From NCBI GenBank assembly GCA_913057435.1, contig CAJXNY010000003.1, positions 1 to 64,000 of the forward strand: a stretch of DNA of 64,000 bases, written 5' to 3'. Made by a program: the position numbers and the translations under genes. How positions within the stretch are numbered: position 1 is the stretch's first letter; the number at the start of each line of letters is the position of its first letter. Positions 38,263 through 47,263 of the stretch are shown here, one piece after another. Origin of the DNA: an uncultured Oceanospirillaceae bacterium (lineage in GTDB: Bacteria; Pseudomonadota; Gammaproteobacteria; Pseudomonadales; Balneatricaceae). The notes below the pieces were generated by a model. That model searched no databases and was not told the origin of the DNA. It saw nothing but the letters and a program-made list of their open reading frames with translations.

Positions 38263-38985
38263 ATGATCTTGGATTGCTCATCCTATGATTCTGCTAAAAA
38301 GTCTTTAGTCAGAATATTTGGAGTCAAGGAAGAAGAGTTGGCGGCTACCTTGAGTTCGCTATCGCCTTACGGCGGTGACCAACCACCTGAGGAATATATA
38401 TATAACAGTGTATGTGAGGCTTTTGGTGGACCCAGTGAGGATGTCAGTGTTATTTGGTTTCATGGGACTCGCGTTGAAGATGGAACTCTTTTTAATGAGA
38501 GAGGAATTCTACCTAAAAGTTCTGCAAGGGAGTTAATAGAGCCACGACTTAAGGAGCTGGCTGAAGGGTTAGATAGTTCAGGAAACAACCCTTTTTCATT
38601 GTCACTTTCAGGAAAGCAGGGACCACATGATGAAGGGCCATTTGCGTTCTTAATTAAGGACGTTGCGATTCAAGCGCCAGGAGAAAATCACAGTTACGTT
38701 GAAGTACCTGAAATAGTTGAGGATATTGCTGGCGCCTTACTTGGAGAAAACTATAGTCATCTAGTCGAGCGCTTCCAAGAAGTAGCTACCCCTTACATTG
38801 TTTCATTTTTAGCTGATTCAAAGGGGTATGAGGTAGCGCATGCATTGTGGTTTCTAAAGCTGGTAGAGGATGGGGAGTCAGAAATTGACGCTGGATCAAC
38901 TGCAAATACATTTTTTAGCTCTGAAGGCAGTACTATTCTTCCAGAGAAAATACAATGCGTTGAGCCTATAGAAACCGTACAATAA
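38263..38985 (+). CDS. Unknown protein with HGTR motif, possible ADP-ribosyltransferase fold
   Basis: A 240-residue AT-rich gene I do not recognise. VIWFHGTRVEDGTLFNERGI (about residues 66-85) has the pattern of the first motif of PARP-type ADP-ribosyltransferases (HG[TS]R, a short gap, then IL..GL or similar). The Tyr and Glu of the H-Y-E triad cannot be placed with certainty; FAFLIKDVAI and the C-terminal acidic region are candidates. No signal peptide or membrane helix. AAGGAG lies 10 bp before the ATG. It is the second gene of the cassette-like cluster, flanked by attC-like sites. Confidence 0.6.
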   Translation: MILDCSSYDSAKKSLVRIFGVKEEELAATLSSLSPYGGDQPPEEYIYNSVCEAFGGPSEDVSVIWFHGTRVEDGTLFNERGILPKSSARELIEPRLKELAEGLDSSGNNPFSLSLSGKQGPHDEGPFAFLIKDVAIQAPGENHSYVEVPEIVEDIAGALLGENYSHLVERFQEVATPYIVSFLADSKGYEVAHALWFLKLVEDGESEIDAGSTANTFFSSEGSTILPEKIQCVEPIETVQ

Positions 38986-38990
38986 GTAGC

Positions 38991-39038
38991 TGTAACGGAT
39001 CGTCGCTGCGCTCATCCCCGCTAAGCTAAGCGTTATAT
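38991..39038 (+). repeat. attC-like site 2
   Basis: TGTAACGGATCGTCGCTGCG starts the element and GCTAAGCGTTATAT ends it; the outer TAACG/CGTTA pair is exact. At 48 bp it is short for attC and may be degenerate. It follows the 38263-38985 gene by 5 bp. Confidence 0.45.
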
Positions 39039-39097
39039 TTACCCCATAAAAAACGATTTACAGTTTATATAAGACGATCACAGAGGGGTTTAAATTC

Positions 39098-39439
39098 GTG
39101 AATAAGATGTTAATTCAGCTTTTTCTGATGCCAGTGTTGCTTTCTGTTGGTTCTACAGCAGTATTACATATTTCCACGAGTTACCTTCCGGGGAAACTGG
39201 GAAGCAATCATATGTTCTCTGCTGTCATTGAATCGATAACTAAAGCTGGACAGTGGGCTAGTTTAACAATGCTTGCGGTAGGTGTTATATGGGCTGTGTA
39301 CAGTAGCTTTCGCCTTTACAATTGGTACAAGGGAAATAGCGAAACCTGCTATGACTGCGGTGGACTGACAACGCAACGTAATGGCAGGTATGGTCTGTAT
39401 CATAAATGCCTTGCTTGCGGCTCAACCCGCAGCATTTAA
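39098..39439 (+). CDS. Small membrane protein with C-terminal zinc ribbon
   Basis: A 113-residue protein with two hydrophobic segments (LIQLFLMPVLLSVGSTAVL and WASLTMLAVGVIWAVYSSF). The C-terminal tail has CYDCGG ... KCLACG, a four-Cys zinc-ribbon pattern. The start is GTG at 39098 after GAGGGG; an ATG at 39107 is the alternative. Third gene of the AT-rich cassette-like cluster. No function can be assigned. Confidence 0.65.
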   Translation: MNKMLIQLFLMPVLLSVGSTAVLHISTSYLPGKLGSNHMFSAVIESITKAGQWASLTMLAVGVIWAVYSSFRLYNWYKGNSETCYDCGGLTTQRNGRYGLYHKCLACGSTRSI

Positions 39440-39450
39440 CAAACCCGAAC

Positions 39451-39475
39451 ACAAGCGCAAGAACGTTGCGCTTGT
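39451..39475. terminator. Hairpin between convergent genes
   Basis: ACAAGCGCAA/TTGCGCTTGT, a perfect 10-bp stem with a 5-base loop, between the zinc-ribbon gene (plus) and the glycosyltransferase (minus). The T-run is weak. The preceding TTTAACAAAC resembles the start of an attC, but no matching right end follows. Confidence 0.5.
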
Positions 39476-39502
39476 TTCACTAAACCCCACCCGCCAACAA
39501 CC

Positions 39503-40762
39503 TCAATCAGCCCCAGCCTCAACCCCCGCCAACTTGGTCTTAACCTCAATCCACTGCGACATAAACTGCGTACTACGCTGGTGGTGATGGTTCAGCATCA
39601 TGCCGGTAAAGTTCGCCAGCCGGTGCTGCGCCAGGTTGCCATATACCGCTTCAATCCGTTCAACCAACGCCTGGCCCAGTAGCTCAGGGTTATATAGCTG
39701 ACGAATAATCGTAAAACCCTGCTGCTGTTTCTGTTGCCACAGGGTTTCGTTCTGGTACAGCTCAACGGCGGCGTCCGCCAGCTGTTGTGGGGTATCACCC
39801 AGCAGGCCACTCCAGTCAAGCCCGGTGTGCATGCCTTCAGCGCCGATATCCGTGGTCACATTCGGGGTGCCATTGAGCATCGCATCGGCCAGTTTGCCTT
39901 TAATGCCTGCACCAAAACGTAAGGGCGCAAGGCACACCCGCGCGTCACGCAGCACGGTATGGGCATCATCGGCCCAGCCTTTCACCAGGAAGCCCTGTTT
40001 CTCATTGTGTAGTTGCGTCGCCTTAGGGGGTGGGTAAGCGCCATAGATATGTAATTGCGCTTTAGGCAGTTGCTTACGGATCAGCGGCCAGACCTGTTCT
40101 TTAAGGTAACGCACGGCATCCCAGTTGGGCTCGTGGCGGAAGTTACCGATGGTCATAAAGTGCTGGCGGGTCTCAAAGGCGGGTAACGGCAGGTCCAGCG
40201 GCGCAGGGTCGATCATAAAGGGCAGATGATGGAGCAGGGCGGCGGGCACGTTAAAGGTGTCCTGTAGCAGCTGCATCTCATAGTCAGAGATCATCAGAGT
40301 CAGGTCACAACGGTAGATCGCTGCCAGCTCCCGTAAAGCCATATCGGATTTTATATCGGCATCGGTCACTTCACGTTGCTGTTTCAACGCCAGCTGGCGG
40401 GCATTACGCAGGCAGTGCAGGTCACTGGTCTCCAGCAGGCGTAAGGCATCAGGACAAGCCTTGGCGACTCGCCAGCCGAACTGTTCTTCCATCATAAAGC
40501 GATCAAACAGCACCATCTCGGGTTGTAGCTCGCTGATGTAGGTATCAAAGCTGCTGCAGTTCAGGGTAATGCCGTGGGTTGCGACATTCAGCGCGGTCAG
40601 ATCATCCATGTGATCGCTCAGCTGTGCCGGGCTGGCAAAGGTGATCTGCCAGTCCTGCTGACGGAAACAGTGGATTAGCTCCATCATCCGCGTGCCTGCG
40701 GCAGAGGAGTGGGATTCCGGCCAGACATAGCCAATTATCAGAAGGTGTCGATCAGAACGCAT
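39503..40762 (-). CDS. Glycosyltransferase, GT-B fold (family 4-like)
   Basis: A 419-residue cytoplasmic protein. The N-terminal domain begins HLLIIGYVWPESHSSAAGTR, where the Gly-rich loop after the first strand is typical of GT-B enzymes. The C-terminal domain has TIGNFRHEPNWDAVRYL, LHIYGAYPPP, VKGWADDAHTVLRDARVCLAPLRFGAGIKGKL described as the nucleotide-sugar-binding block ending in GAGIKGKL, and MLNGTPNVTTDIGAEGM. The donor and acceptor are unknown. It stands alone, not in a polysaccharide cluster. Confidence 0.83.
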   Translation of the reverse strand: MRSDRHLLIIGYVWPESHSSAAGTRMMELIHCFRQQDWQITFASPAQLSDHMDDLTALNVATHGITLNCSSFDTYISELQPEMVLFDRFMMEEQFGWRVAKACPDALRLLETSDLHCLRNARQLALKQQREVTDADIKSDMALRELAAIYRCDLTLMISDYEMQLLQDTFNVPAALLHHLPFMIDPAPLDLPLPAFETRQHFMTIGNFRHEPNWDAVRYLKEQVWPLIRKQLPKAQLHIYGAYPPPKATQLHNEKQGFLVKGWADDAHTVLRDARVCLAPLRFGAGIKGKLADAMLNGTPNVTTDIGAEGMHTGLDWSGLLGDTPQQLADAAVELYQNETLWQQKQQQGFTIIRQLYNPELLGQALVERIEAVYGNLAQHRLANFTGMMLNHHHQRSTQFMSQWIEVKTKLAGVEAGAD

Positions 40763-40963
40763 AACGGCTTAATTACCCTGAATAAAATGCGGGGCGGCAT
40801 TCTATCACTGTTCATGCTTTGGGGTGCCGGAACCCGCCTCGCCAAGCGGCGAATAACGAACAGAATTCCGTTCCTTTACTGGCCCCCGCAGGCGTAACTC
40901 TCGTGCTAGACTGGCGCGCTGAATTTCAGCGCATTTCGACTAGCACTCACGACGGGAATCACC

Positions 40964-42319
40964 ATGCGAATTCTGCACAGTTCCGACTGGCACCTGGGGC
41001 AACATTTTATGGGCAAAAGCCGGGATGCGGAACACCGCGCCTTTCTCGATTGGCTACTGACACAGATCAGCACCCATAAAGTGGATGCGCTGGTGGTTGC
41101 CGGGGATCTGTTCGATACCGGTACGCCGCCCAGTTATGCCCGTACGCTGTATAACAATTTCATTGTCGAGATGCGCGCCCATAAATGCCAGCTGGTGGTA
41201 TTGGGGGGTAACCATGACTCGGTGGCCACGCTGCATGAGTCCCGTGATCTGCTGGCCTGTCTGGGCACGTCGGTAATCGGCGGTATCAGTGATAACCCGG
41301 CCGACCAGGTGCTGCTGCTTAAAGACCGTAAGCAGCAACCCGGTGCGCTGTTGTGTGCCATTCCGTTTTTGCGCAGTCGTGAGCTGCTACAAAGCCAGGC
41401 CGGGCAAAGCAGTCAGGCCCGGCAGCAGGCGTTGCTGCAGGCGATGCAACAGCACTATCAGACACGCCATGACGAAGCCGTGCGCCAGCGTGAAAAGCTG
41501 GACCTGCCTAATCTGCCGATTATTGCGACCGGTCATCTGACGACGGTAGGCGGTAAAAGCTCGGAGTCGGTACGTGATATTTATATCGGCAGCCTGGATG
41601 CCTTCCCGGTGAGCGCCTTTCCGCCGGTGGATTATATGGCACTGGGTCATCTGCATCGGCCTCAGCAGGTGGCCGGGAATGTGCATATCCGTTATAGCGG
41701 CTCACCCATCCCGCTAAGTTTTGATGAAGCCAGTATGGAGAAAGAGGTGGTGCTGGTGGAGTTCGGCAAGAAAGGCTCCACGCCACAGATCACTCCGATC
41801 CCGGTGCCCCGCAGTCAGGAGCTGGTGTTGCTTAAAGGCACTCTGAGCGAGGTGGAAGCCAAGCTGGACCGGTTATTGAAAGAGGGCGCGCTGCCCGATG
41901 AAACCCCGCCGATCCAGCTCGGGTTTGAGTTTATGGAATCCCTGAAAAGCGAGCCCAGCAAACCAGAAACAACAGACAAAGCGCTGACTAAGCCCTTGAT
42001 CTGGCTGGAAGTTGAGATCGCCGGGGATGATTATCTGAATGATCTGCAAAGCCGAATGGAAACCATTGTTGCCGATAAGCCGGTGGAATTGTTGCGGGTA
42101 CGGCGTAAGCGCAAAGAACGTACCACGGTGCTGGAACGTGAAACCCAGGAAACCCTGACCGAGCTGAGCGTAGGCGATGTGTTTGCCCGGCGGCTGGCTG
42201 AGGAAGCAGAGTTGCCCGATGAGATCACCGGTTCTCTGACTCAGGCTTTTAACGAGATTATGAACGAGCTGGCTGAACGCGATACGGCTGCCACCCCTGT
42301 CGAGGAGGTTAGCGCATGA
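40964..42319 (+). CDS. sbcD: Exonuclease subunit SbcD
   Basis: The nuclease subunit of SbcCD (Mre11 homologue), which cleaves DNA hairpins and blocked ends. The 451-residue protein has the five metallophosphoesterase motifs: HSSDWHLG, VVAGDLFDTG, LGGNHDS, ATGHLTTVGG and YMALGHLHRPQ. The C-terminal part (about 280-451) is the capping/SbcC-binding region and is longer than in E. coli SbcD (400 residues). Its stop codon overlaps the sbcC start (ATGA), so the pair is co-translated. Confidence 0.96.
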   Translation: MRILHSSDWHLGQHFMGKSRDAEHRAFLDWLLTQISTHKVDALVVAGDLFDTGTPPSYARTLYNNFIVEMRAHKCQLVVLGGNHDSVATLHESRDLLACLGTSVIGGISDNPADQVLLLKDRKQQPGALLCAIPFLRSRELLQSQAGQSSQARQQALLQAMQQHYQTRHDEAVRQREKLDLPNLPIIATGHLTTVGGKSSESVRDIYIGSLDAFPVSAFPPVDYMALGHLHRPQQVAGNVHIRYSGSPIPLSFDEASMEKEVVLVEFGKKGSTPQITPIPVPRSQELVLLKGTLSEVEAKLDRLLKEGALPDETPPIQLGFEFMESLKSEPSKPETTDKALTKPLIWLEVEIAGDDYLNDLQSRMETIVADKPVELLRVRRKRKERTTVLERETQETLTELSVGDVFARRLAEEAELPDEITGSLTQAFNEIMNELAERDTAATPVEEVSA

Positions 42320-45300
42320 AGATTCTCAGCCTGCGTCTGAAAAACATCAACTCGCTGAAAGGCGAATGGTTTATCGATTTCACCACGGATCGGTTTACCA
42401 ATAACGGTCTGTTCGCCATTACCGGGCCGACCGGGGCGGGTAAAAGTTCGTTGCTGGATGGCATCTGTCTGGCGCTGTATCACGCCACGCCGCGGATGGA
42501 TAAACAGATCGACGAGCTGATGACCCGTCACACCTCGGAAGCGATGGCCGAGGTCGAGTTTGAGGTTAAAGGCGTGGCGTATCGCGCTAACTGGAGCCGT
42601 CGCCGCGCCCGTGGTCTGAGTGATGGCAAGCTGCAGCCGCCCAAAGGCGAGCTGGCGATGGTTGGTGACGGGACTATTCTCAGCGACAAGCTGAACGAGA
42701 AGGTCGCCCAGATCACCGAACTGACCGGGCTGGATTTTGATCGCTTTACCCGTTCCATGCTGCTGGCACAGGGTAAAACCGCCGCCTTTCTCAATGCCAA
42801 CTCCAACGAGCGGGCCGAACTGCTGGAAGAGCTGACCGGCACCGAGATCTACGGCGAGATCTCCCAGCGGGTATTTCAGCGGATGCGTGATGAAGAGACG
42901 CAGCTGAAAACGCTCAATGAGCGCTGCGGGGATGTCAGCCTGCTGGATGACGATCAGCTGACCACTCTGAACGCCGAGAAGCAGCAACTCGATGGCCAGC
43001 TGACAACCCTGCAAAAGCAGCAGAAAACCCTGAATACCCATAAAACCTGGCGCGAGCAGATTATCGCCCAGGAAAGTCGGCTGACAGAGGCCAGCGGCCA
43101 GCTGGACGACGTAGAGCAGGCCGAGGAAGACAGCGCCGAGGCGCTGCAGCAACTCAGCTGCGCGTTGCCTGCACTGGAGCTCAAACCCCTGCATGAACGG
43201 CTGCACAGTTTGCAAACTGACCAGGCAGACAAATCGGCACAACGGGACAGCCAGCAACAGGCCCAGCAACAGGCCGCCACCAGTCTGACCGAGCTGAACA
43301 GCAGCCTGAACGAAAAACAGCAGGCCGTTAGCAGCGCTGAAGAGGCCCGTAATACGCTGGAAACCCTGCTGGTGGAGCAAGTGATCCCGCTGGATCAACA
43401 ACTCAGCCATCAGCAGCAGCAACTGCAACAGCAGGACACCGCGCATAAAGCCCTGAGCGATGGCATGGCCGCGCTGAACAGCCAGCTGGCCCAGCAGAAG
43501 CAACAGCAAGACGACGCCGAGCAACAACGTAAAGCCGCCGTTGATTACCTGGCCGAGCACGAGGCCGATAAAGAACTGCCCCAGCAGCTGCGCCACTGGC
43601 AAGGCCAGCTGGAACGCCGGGCAACCCTGGCCAGCAACCAGCAGGCCACCACCACCGCCATCAGCGAACAACATCAGAAACTGGCGGGGTTCCAGCAGCG
43701 CCATCAAACCCTGAAAGGCTACCTGGCACAGTGCGAACAGAGCCAGGCCGCCACACAGCAACAGCAAAAAGAACTGCAGCAGCAACGTGTCGCGCTGTTA
43801 CAGGGTGAAGATGAGCAGCAGCTGCGCCAGCAGCAATGGAGCCAGCAGGGGGCGCAGATCGCACAACTGCGTCACCTTGGCGGCCAGTATCAGCAACTGG
43901 CCACACAGCATCAGCAGCTACAGCAGCAGATTGATGCTCAACAGCCAGCGGTGCAGCAGCTAACCGAACAGCGCAAAGGAAAAGGGCGGGAGTGGCAACA
44001 GCTGAAACAGCAGATCACGGATTTGCGCACGTTGCTGCAACAGGAACAGCTGATCGCCAAGTACGAGCAGGATCGCGCCCAGCTCCAGCCCGGCCAGCCC
44101 TGTCCACTGTGTGGTTCCGCCGAACACCCGGCCGTCAGCCAGTATCAGCCGGTTAACGTGTCAGAAACCGAACAGCGCCTGCAGCAAAGCGAGCAGCTGT
44201 TTAATGCCGTGATCAAAGCCGGTCAGCAGATCGGCACCGAACTGGCCACCCTGCAATCCACGGTGGAACAGTACCAGCAACAGCAGGCTCAGCTGCAGCA
44301 GCAGAAAACAGCGCTGCTGAACGAGTGGCAGGCACTCTGCACCCAGCTGAATCTGACGCTGGACATTCGCAACCCGGACGGCATCAACCAGGCAATCCTG
44401 CAGCTGGAGCAACAACAGCAGACACAACAGGCCCGGCTACAGCAGCTGGACCAGTTCAACCAGCAGCTGGCCGACAACAGTCAGCAGTTACAGCAATGCG
44501 CCAGCCAGCTTAACGACGCCCAGAAGGCACTGAGCCTGGCAGAGGGCGAGCAGGGCAAAGATCAGCATCAGCTGGACAGCCAGCATCAGAAACTGGATGA
44601 GCTGGCCCGTGACATTGAACAGCTGGAAAGCGCTCTGGCCGAGCAGATCAAACCGCTGCCCGCACTGGATGCCCAGCAGGCCTGGCTGGAAACCCAGCAA
44701 CAGCAGGCTGAACGCTACCAGCAGATGCAGCACAGCCAGCAACTCAGCAATGAAACCCTGGCTGTGTTAGCTAAAAACAACCCTGAAGCTCAGGCCCAAT
44801 ACACAGAGAAAACCCGCCTGCTGGGCGAGCTGGACAGCCAGCTCAGCGAGCAGCGCAGCCAGCTTGAAACCCTGCAACAGCAACGCCAGCAGCTGTTTGG
44901 CGACAAAGACACCAGCCACGCGCGGGGCCAGGCCACAGCACTGCTTGAACAGACACGCAGCGCACTGGACAACAGCCGCACAGAACAACAAACACTGCAG
45001 CAACAACAGGACAGCCTGACCGGCACCCTGAAACAGCTGGAAGAGATCCTGGCCAGCCAGCAAACCGCCATCAGCGACGCTGAGCAGCAATGGCAACAGA
45101 CACTGACCGACAGCCCGTTCGACAGCACCGAACAGTGGCAACAGGCCCTGTTACCCGCCGAACAGCGGGAACAGCTCAGCGCCCTGAAGCAGCAGCTCGA
45201 TACCCGCCGCGCCCAGGCCAACGCACTGCATATTCAGGCCGCCGCACAACTCTCCGAGCTGATCGGCAAACAGAAAACCGACGACAGCCTGGCGCAGATC

Positions 45301-45963
45301 GAAGAAAACCTGACCGCTGCCACCACCGAACTGGCAACACTGAACCAGCGCCAGGGTCAGCTAAAAGAACAGCTCGATAACGACCACCAGAAACGCCATC
45401 AGTTTGAAGCGCTGCAAGCCCAGCACAGCGAACAGCAAGCCCGTTATGATCTCTGGGTACGCCTGAGCAGCCTGATCGGTTCCGCCGACGGGGCACGGTT
45501 CCGCCGCTACGCTCAGGGCCTCACTCTGGACCATCTGGTCGAACTGGCCAACCGCCAGCTGGGCCGTCTGCATGGCCGCTACCGACTGCAGCGCCGCAGC
45601 GATGCCGAACTCAGCCTGGCCGTGATCGACAGCTGGCAAGGCGACAGCATCCGCGACACCCGCACCCTGTCCGGCGGCGAAAGCTTCCTGGTCAGCCTGG
45701 CGCTGGCACTGGCGCTATCGGATCTGGTCAGCCATAAAACCAGCATCGACTCACTGTTCCTCGATGAAGGCTTCGGCACCCTGGACCCCGACACCCTGGA
45801 ACTGGCGCTGGATGCACTGGACGCCCTCAACGCCAGCGGCAAGATGATCGGCATCATCTCCCACGTCGACGCCCTGAAAGAACGCATCCCCAACCAGATC
45901 AGCGTGCACAAACACGCCGGGCTGGGCTACAGCAAACTGGATGCAGAGTTCGCGATAACCTGA
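42316..45963 (+). CDS. sbcC: Exonuclease subunit SbcC
   Basis: The ATPase subunit of SbcCD (Rad50 homologue) with 1215 residues, longer than E. coli SbcC (1048). The N-terminal Walker A is TGPTGAGKSSLLDGICLALY. Two very long Gln-rich coiled coils flank the zinc hook CPLCGSAEHP (about residue 595). The C-terminal ABC half has the signature TLSGGESFLVSLALALAL and Walker B SLFLDEGFGTLD. The high CAG/CAA content opens long spurious frames on the opposite strand. Confidence 0.96.
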   Translation: MKILSLRLKNINSLKGEWFIDFTTDRFTNNGLFAITGPTGAGKSSLLDGICLALYHATPRMDKQIDELMTRHTSEAMAEVEFEVKGVAYRANWSRRRARGLSDGKLQPPKGELAMVGDGTILSDKLNEKVAQITELTGLDFDRFTRSMLLAQGKTAAFLNANSNERAELLEELTGTEIYGEISQRVFQRMRDEETQLKTLNERCGDVSLLDDDQLTTLNAEKQQLDGQLTTLQKQQKTLNTHKTWREQIIAQESRLTEASGQLDDVEQAEEDSAEALQQLSCALPALELKPLHERLHSLQTDQADKSAQRDSQQQAQQQAATSLTELNSSLNEKQQAVSSAEEARNTLETLLVEQVIPLDQQLSHQQQQLQQQDTAHKALSDGMAALNSQLAQQKQQQDDAEQQRKAAVDYLAEHEADKELPQQLRHWQGQLERRATLASNQQATTTAISEQHQKLAGFQQRHQTLKGYLAQCEQSQAATQQQQKELQQQRVALLQGEDEQQLRQQQWSQQGAQIAQLRHLGGQYQQLATQHQQLQQQIDAQQPAVQQLTEQRKGKGREWQQLKQQITDLRTLLQQEQLIAKYEQDRAQLQPGQPCPLCGSAEHPAVSQYQPVNVSETEQRLQQSEQLFNAVIKAGQQIGTELATLQSTVEQYQQQQAQLQQQKTALLNEWQALCTQLNLTLDIRNPDGINQAILQLEQQQQTQQARLQQLDQFNQQLADNSQQLQQCASQLNDAQKALSLAEGEQGKDQHQLDSQHQKLDELARDIEQLESALAEQIKPLPALDAQQAWLETQQQQAERYQQMQHSQQLSNETLAVLAKNNPEAQAQYTEKTRLLGELDSQLSEQRSQLETLQQQRQQLFGDKDTSHARGQATALLEQTRSALDNSRTEQQTLQQQQDSLTGTLKQLEEILASQQTAISDAEQQWQQTLTDSPFDSTEQWQQALLPAEQREQLSALKQQLDTRRAQANALHIQAAAQLSELIGKQKTDDSLAQIEENLTAATTELATLNQRQGQLKEQLDNDHQKRHQFEALQAQHSEQQARYDLWVRLSSLIGSADGARFRRYAQGLTLDHLVELANRQLGRLHGRYRLQRRSDAELSLAVIDSWQGDSIRDTRTLSGGESFLVSLALALALSDLVSHKTSIDSLFLDEGFGTLDPDTLELALDALDALNASGKMIGIISHVDALKERIPNQISVHKHAGLGYSKLDAEFAIT

Positions 45964-45988
45964 TGCCGCATCCAGTACACCCCAGGCC

Positions 45989-46012
45989 GTAGCAGCGACG
46001 CCCCGTCGCGTC
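45989..46012 (+). repeat. REP element, GCGACG-CCC-CGTCGC type
   Basis: GTAGCAGCGACGCCCCGTCG followed by CGTC, 26 bp past the sbcC stop codon. Same family as 36162-36186. Confidence 0.75.
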
Positions 46013-46071
46013 ACGCACTGTATTCAGCCCTCCATGCTCAGCATGGGGGGCCCAAACCGGATAACAGAACC

Positions 46072-46722
46072 ATGACCCAAGCCATTCTCTACTCATTCCG
46101 CCGCTGCCCCTACGCCATGCGCGCAAGGCTGACCATCGCCTACAGCGGCGTCAGCGTTGAACTGCGTGAAATCATCCTCAAAGACAAACCCGCCGAGATG
46201 CTGTCTGCCTCACCAAAAGGCACTGTCCCGGTGCTGGTACTGCCGGATGGCAAGGTAATCGACGAAAGCCGCAACATCATGCGCTGGGCGCTGCAACAAA
46301 ATGACCCCGATGGCTGGCTGTTCAGCGCCGATAACGACTGGGTGTGGGAACTGGAAGGGCTGATGCAGGAAAACGACTTCGTCTTCAAACAGCACCTGGA
46401 CCGCTATAAATATCACGACCGCCACCCCGAACGGCCGATGGAATACCACCGCGACCAGTGCGAAGTCACCCTGGCCCGGCTCGACCGCCAGCTGCAGCGC
46501 AACAACGGCTACCTGGTCACCGACCACCTGACCTACGCAGACATCGCCATCTTCCCGTTTATCCGCCAATGCGCCCACGTCGACAAAGAGTGGTTCTACA
46601 ACACTGACTACAACGCCCTGCAAACCTGGCTGGACAGCCGCATCAACAGCGACCTGTTCCAACAGATTATGCACAAATACCCACAGTGGAAAGCAGGGGA
46701 CACAGCGGTGGTGTTTCCGTAG
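46072..46722 (+). CDS. Glutathione S-transferase family protein
   Basis: A 216-residue protein. The thioredoxin-like N-domain (about 1-78) has RRCPYAMRARLTIAY, with a CPYAxR active-site pattern like Cys-type GSTs and glutaredoxin 2, then KGTVPVLVLPDGKVIDES, where the cis-Pro and Glu-Ser glutathione contacts lie. The helical C-domain has YADIAIFPFIRQ, the N-capping box. The substrate is unknown. It follows sbcC by 108 bp on the same strand. Confidence 0.88.
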   Translation: MTQAILYSFRRCPYAMRARLTIAYSGVSVELREIILKDKPAEMLSASPKGTVPVLVLPDGKVIDESRNIMRWALQQNDPDGWLFSADNDWVWELEGLMQENDFVFKQHLDRYKYHDRHPERPMEYHRDQCEVTLARLDRQLQRNNGYLVTDHLTYADIAIFPFIRQCAHVDKEWFYNTDYNALQTWLDSRINSDLFQQIMHKYPQWKAGDTAVVFP

Positions 46723-46741
46723 ACGTAATAGGTTCAAGCCC

Positions 46742-46784
46742 TTGTGGGGCCCGCTATCATGGTAAAAGCCCCACCGGGAAGCTC
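46742..46784 (+). repeat. 3'-end repeat, GTGGGGC..GCCCCACCGGGAAGC
   Basis: TTGTGGGGCCC and AGCCCCACCGGGAAGCTC form an imperfect hairpin 19 bp past the GST stop codon. Related copies are at 47604-47646, 53454-53482 and 55019-55047, all in the same orientation. Confidence 0.7.
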
Positions 46785-46867
46785 TTTTCGCTATATCCCA
46801 AAGCCACCCACACCCGACTATGCTCAAAGGACCAACCGCCGTACCTGATAACAGGAAGGTAACCCCA

Positions 46868-47239
46868 ATGAGCACAACCACACTGTACCAACGCCTGGGC
46901 AGCTATGATGGCATCACCGCCTTCGTCAATGATCTGCTACCCCGGCTCCAGGCCGACACACAACTGGGCCGTTTCTGGCAACACCGCAGCGACGACGGTA
47001 TCGCCCGCGAGAAACAGCTGCTGATCGACTATCTGGCCGCCAGCGCAGGCGGGCCGATGTATTACACCGGCCGGGATATGAAACTCTCGCACACCGGCAT
47101 GAACATCAGTGAAAGCGACTGGAACCAGTTCTTCGAACATGCCGGTGCCACCATGCAGGCCCTGAACGTGCCGCAGCAGGAATGTGATGATATCGTCGCC
47201 TTTGTTTCCAGCCTTAAAAGCGATATTGTCGAGTGCTGA
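46868..47239 (+). CDS. Group I truncated haemoglobin (TrHbN-like)
   Basis: A 123-residue 2-over-2 globin. LYQRLGSYDGITAFVNDLLPRL, described from LYQRLGSYDGI, is the N-terminal helix A/B motif. FWQH is at the usual CD position, GGPMYYTGRDMKLSHTGMNI contains the GG motif and proximal His (H in KLSHTGM). Such proteins bind O2 or NO and support NO detoxification. The ATG at 46868 has ACAGGAAGG upstream; the frame is open to 46820. It lies 145 bp after the GST gene. Confidence 0.9.
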   Translation: MSTTTLYQRLGSYDGITAFVNDLLPRLQADTQLGRFWQHRSDDGIAREKQLLIDYLAASAGGPMYYTGRDMKLSHTGMNISESDWNQFFEHAGATMQALNVPQQECDDIVAFVSSLKSDIVEC

Positions 47240-47263
47240 CATCTTAAGCTACAGGCCATTACT

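Noticed and set aside
39431-39500. Third attC-like site after the zinc-ribbon gene
   Set aside because: TTTAACAAAC resembles a left end, but no GTTRNNY right end with pairing arms follows; the hairpin present looks like a terminator.
42241-43785. 514-codon open frame on the minus strand inside sbcC
   Set aside because: It is a Leu/Gln-rich shadow of the CAG/CAA-rich coiled coil of SbcC and matches no family. The sense strand encodes a clear SbcC.
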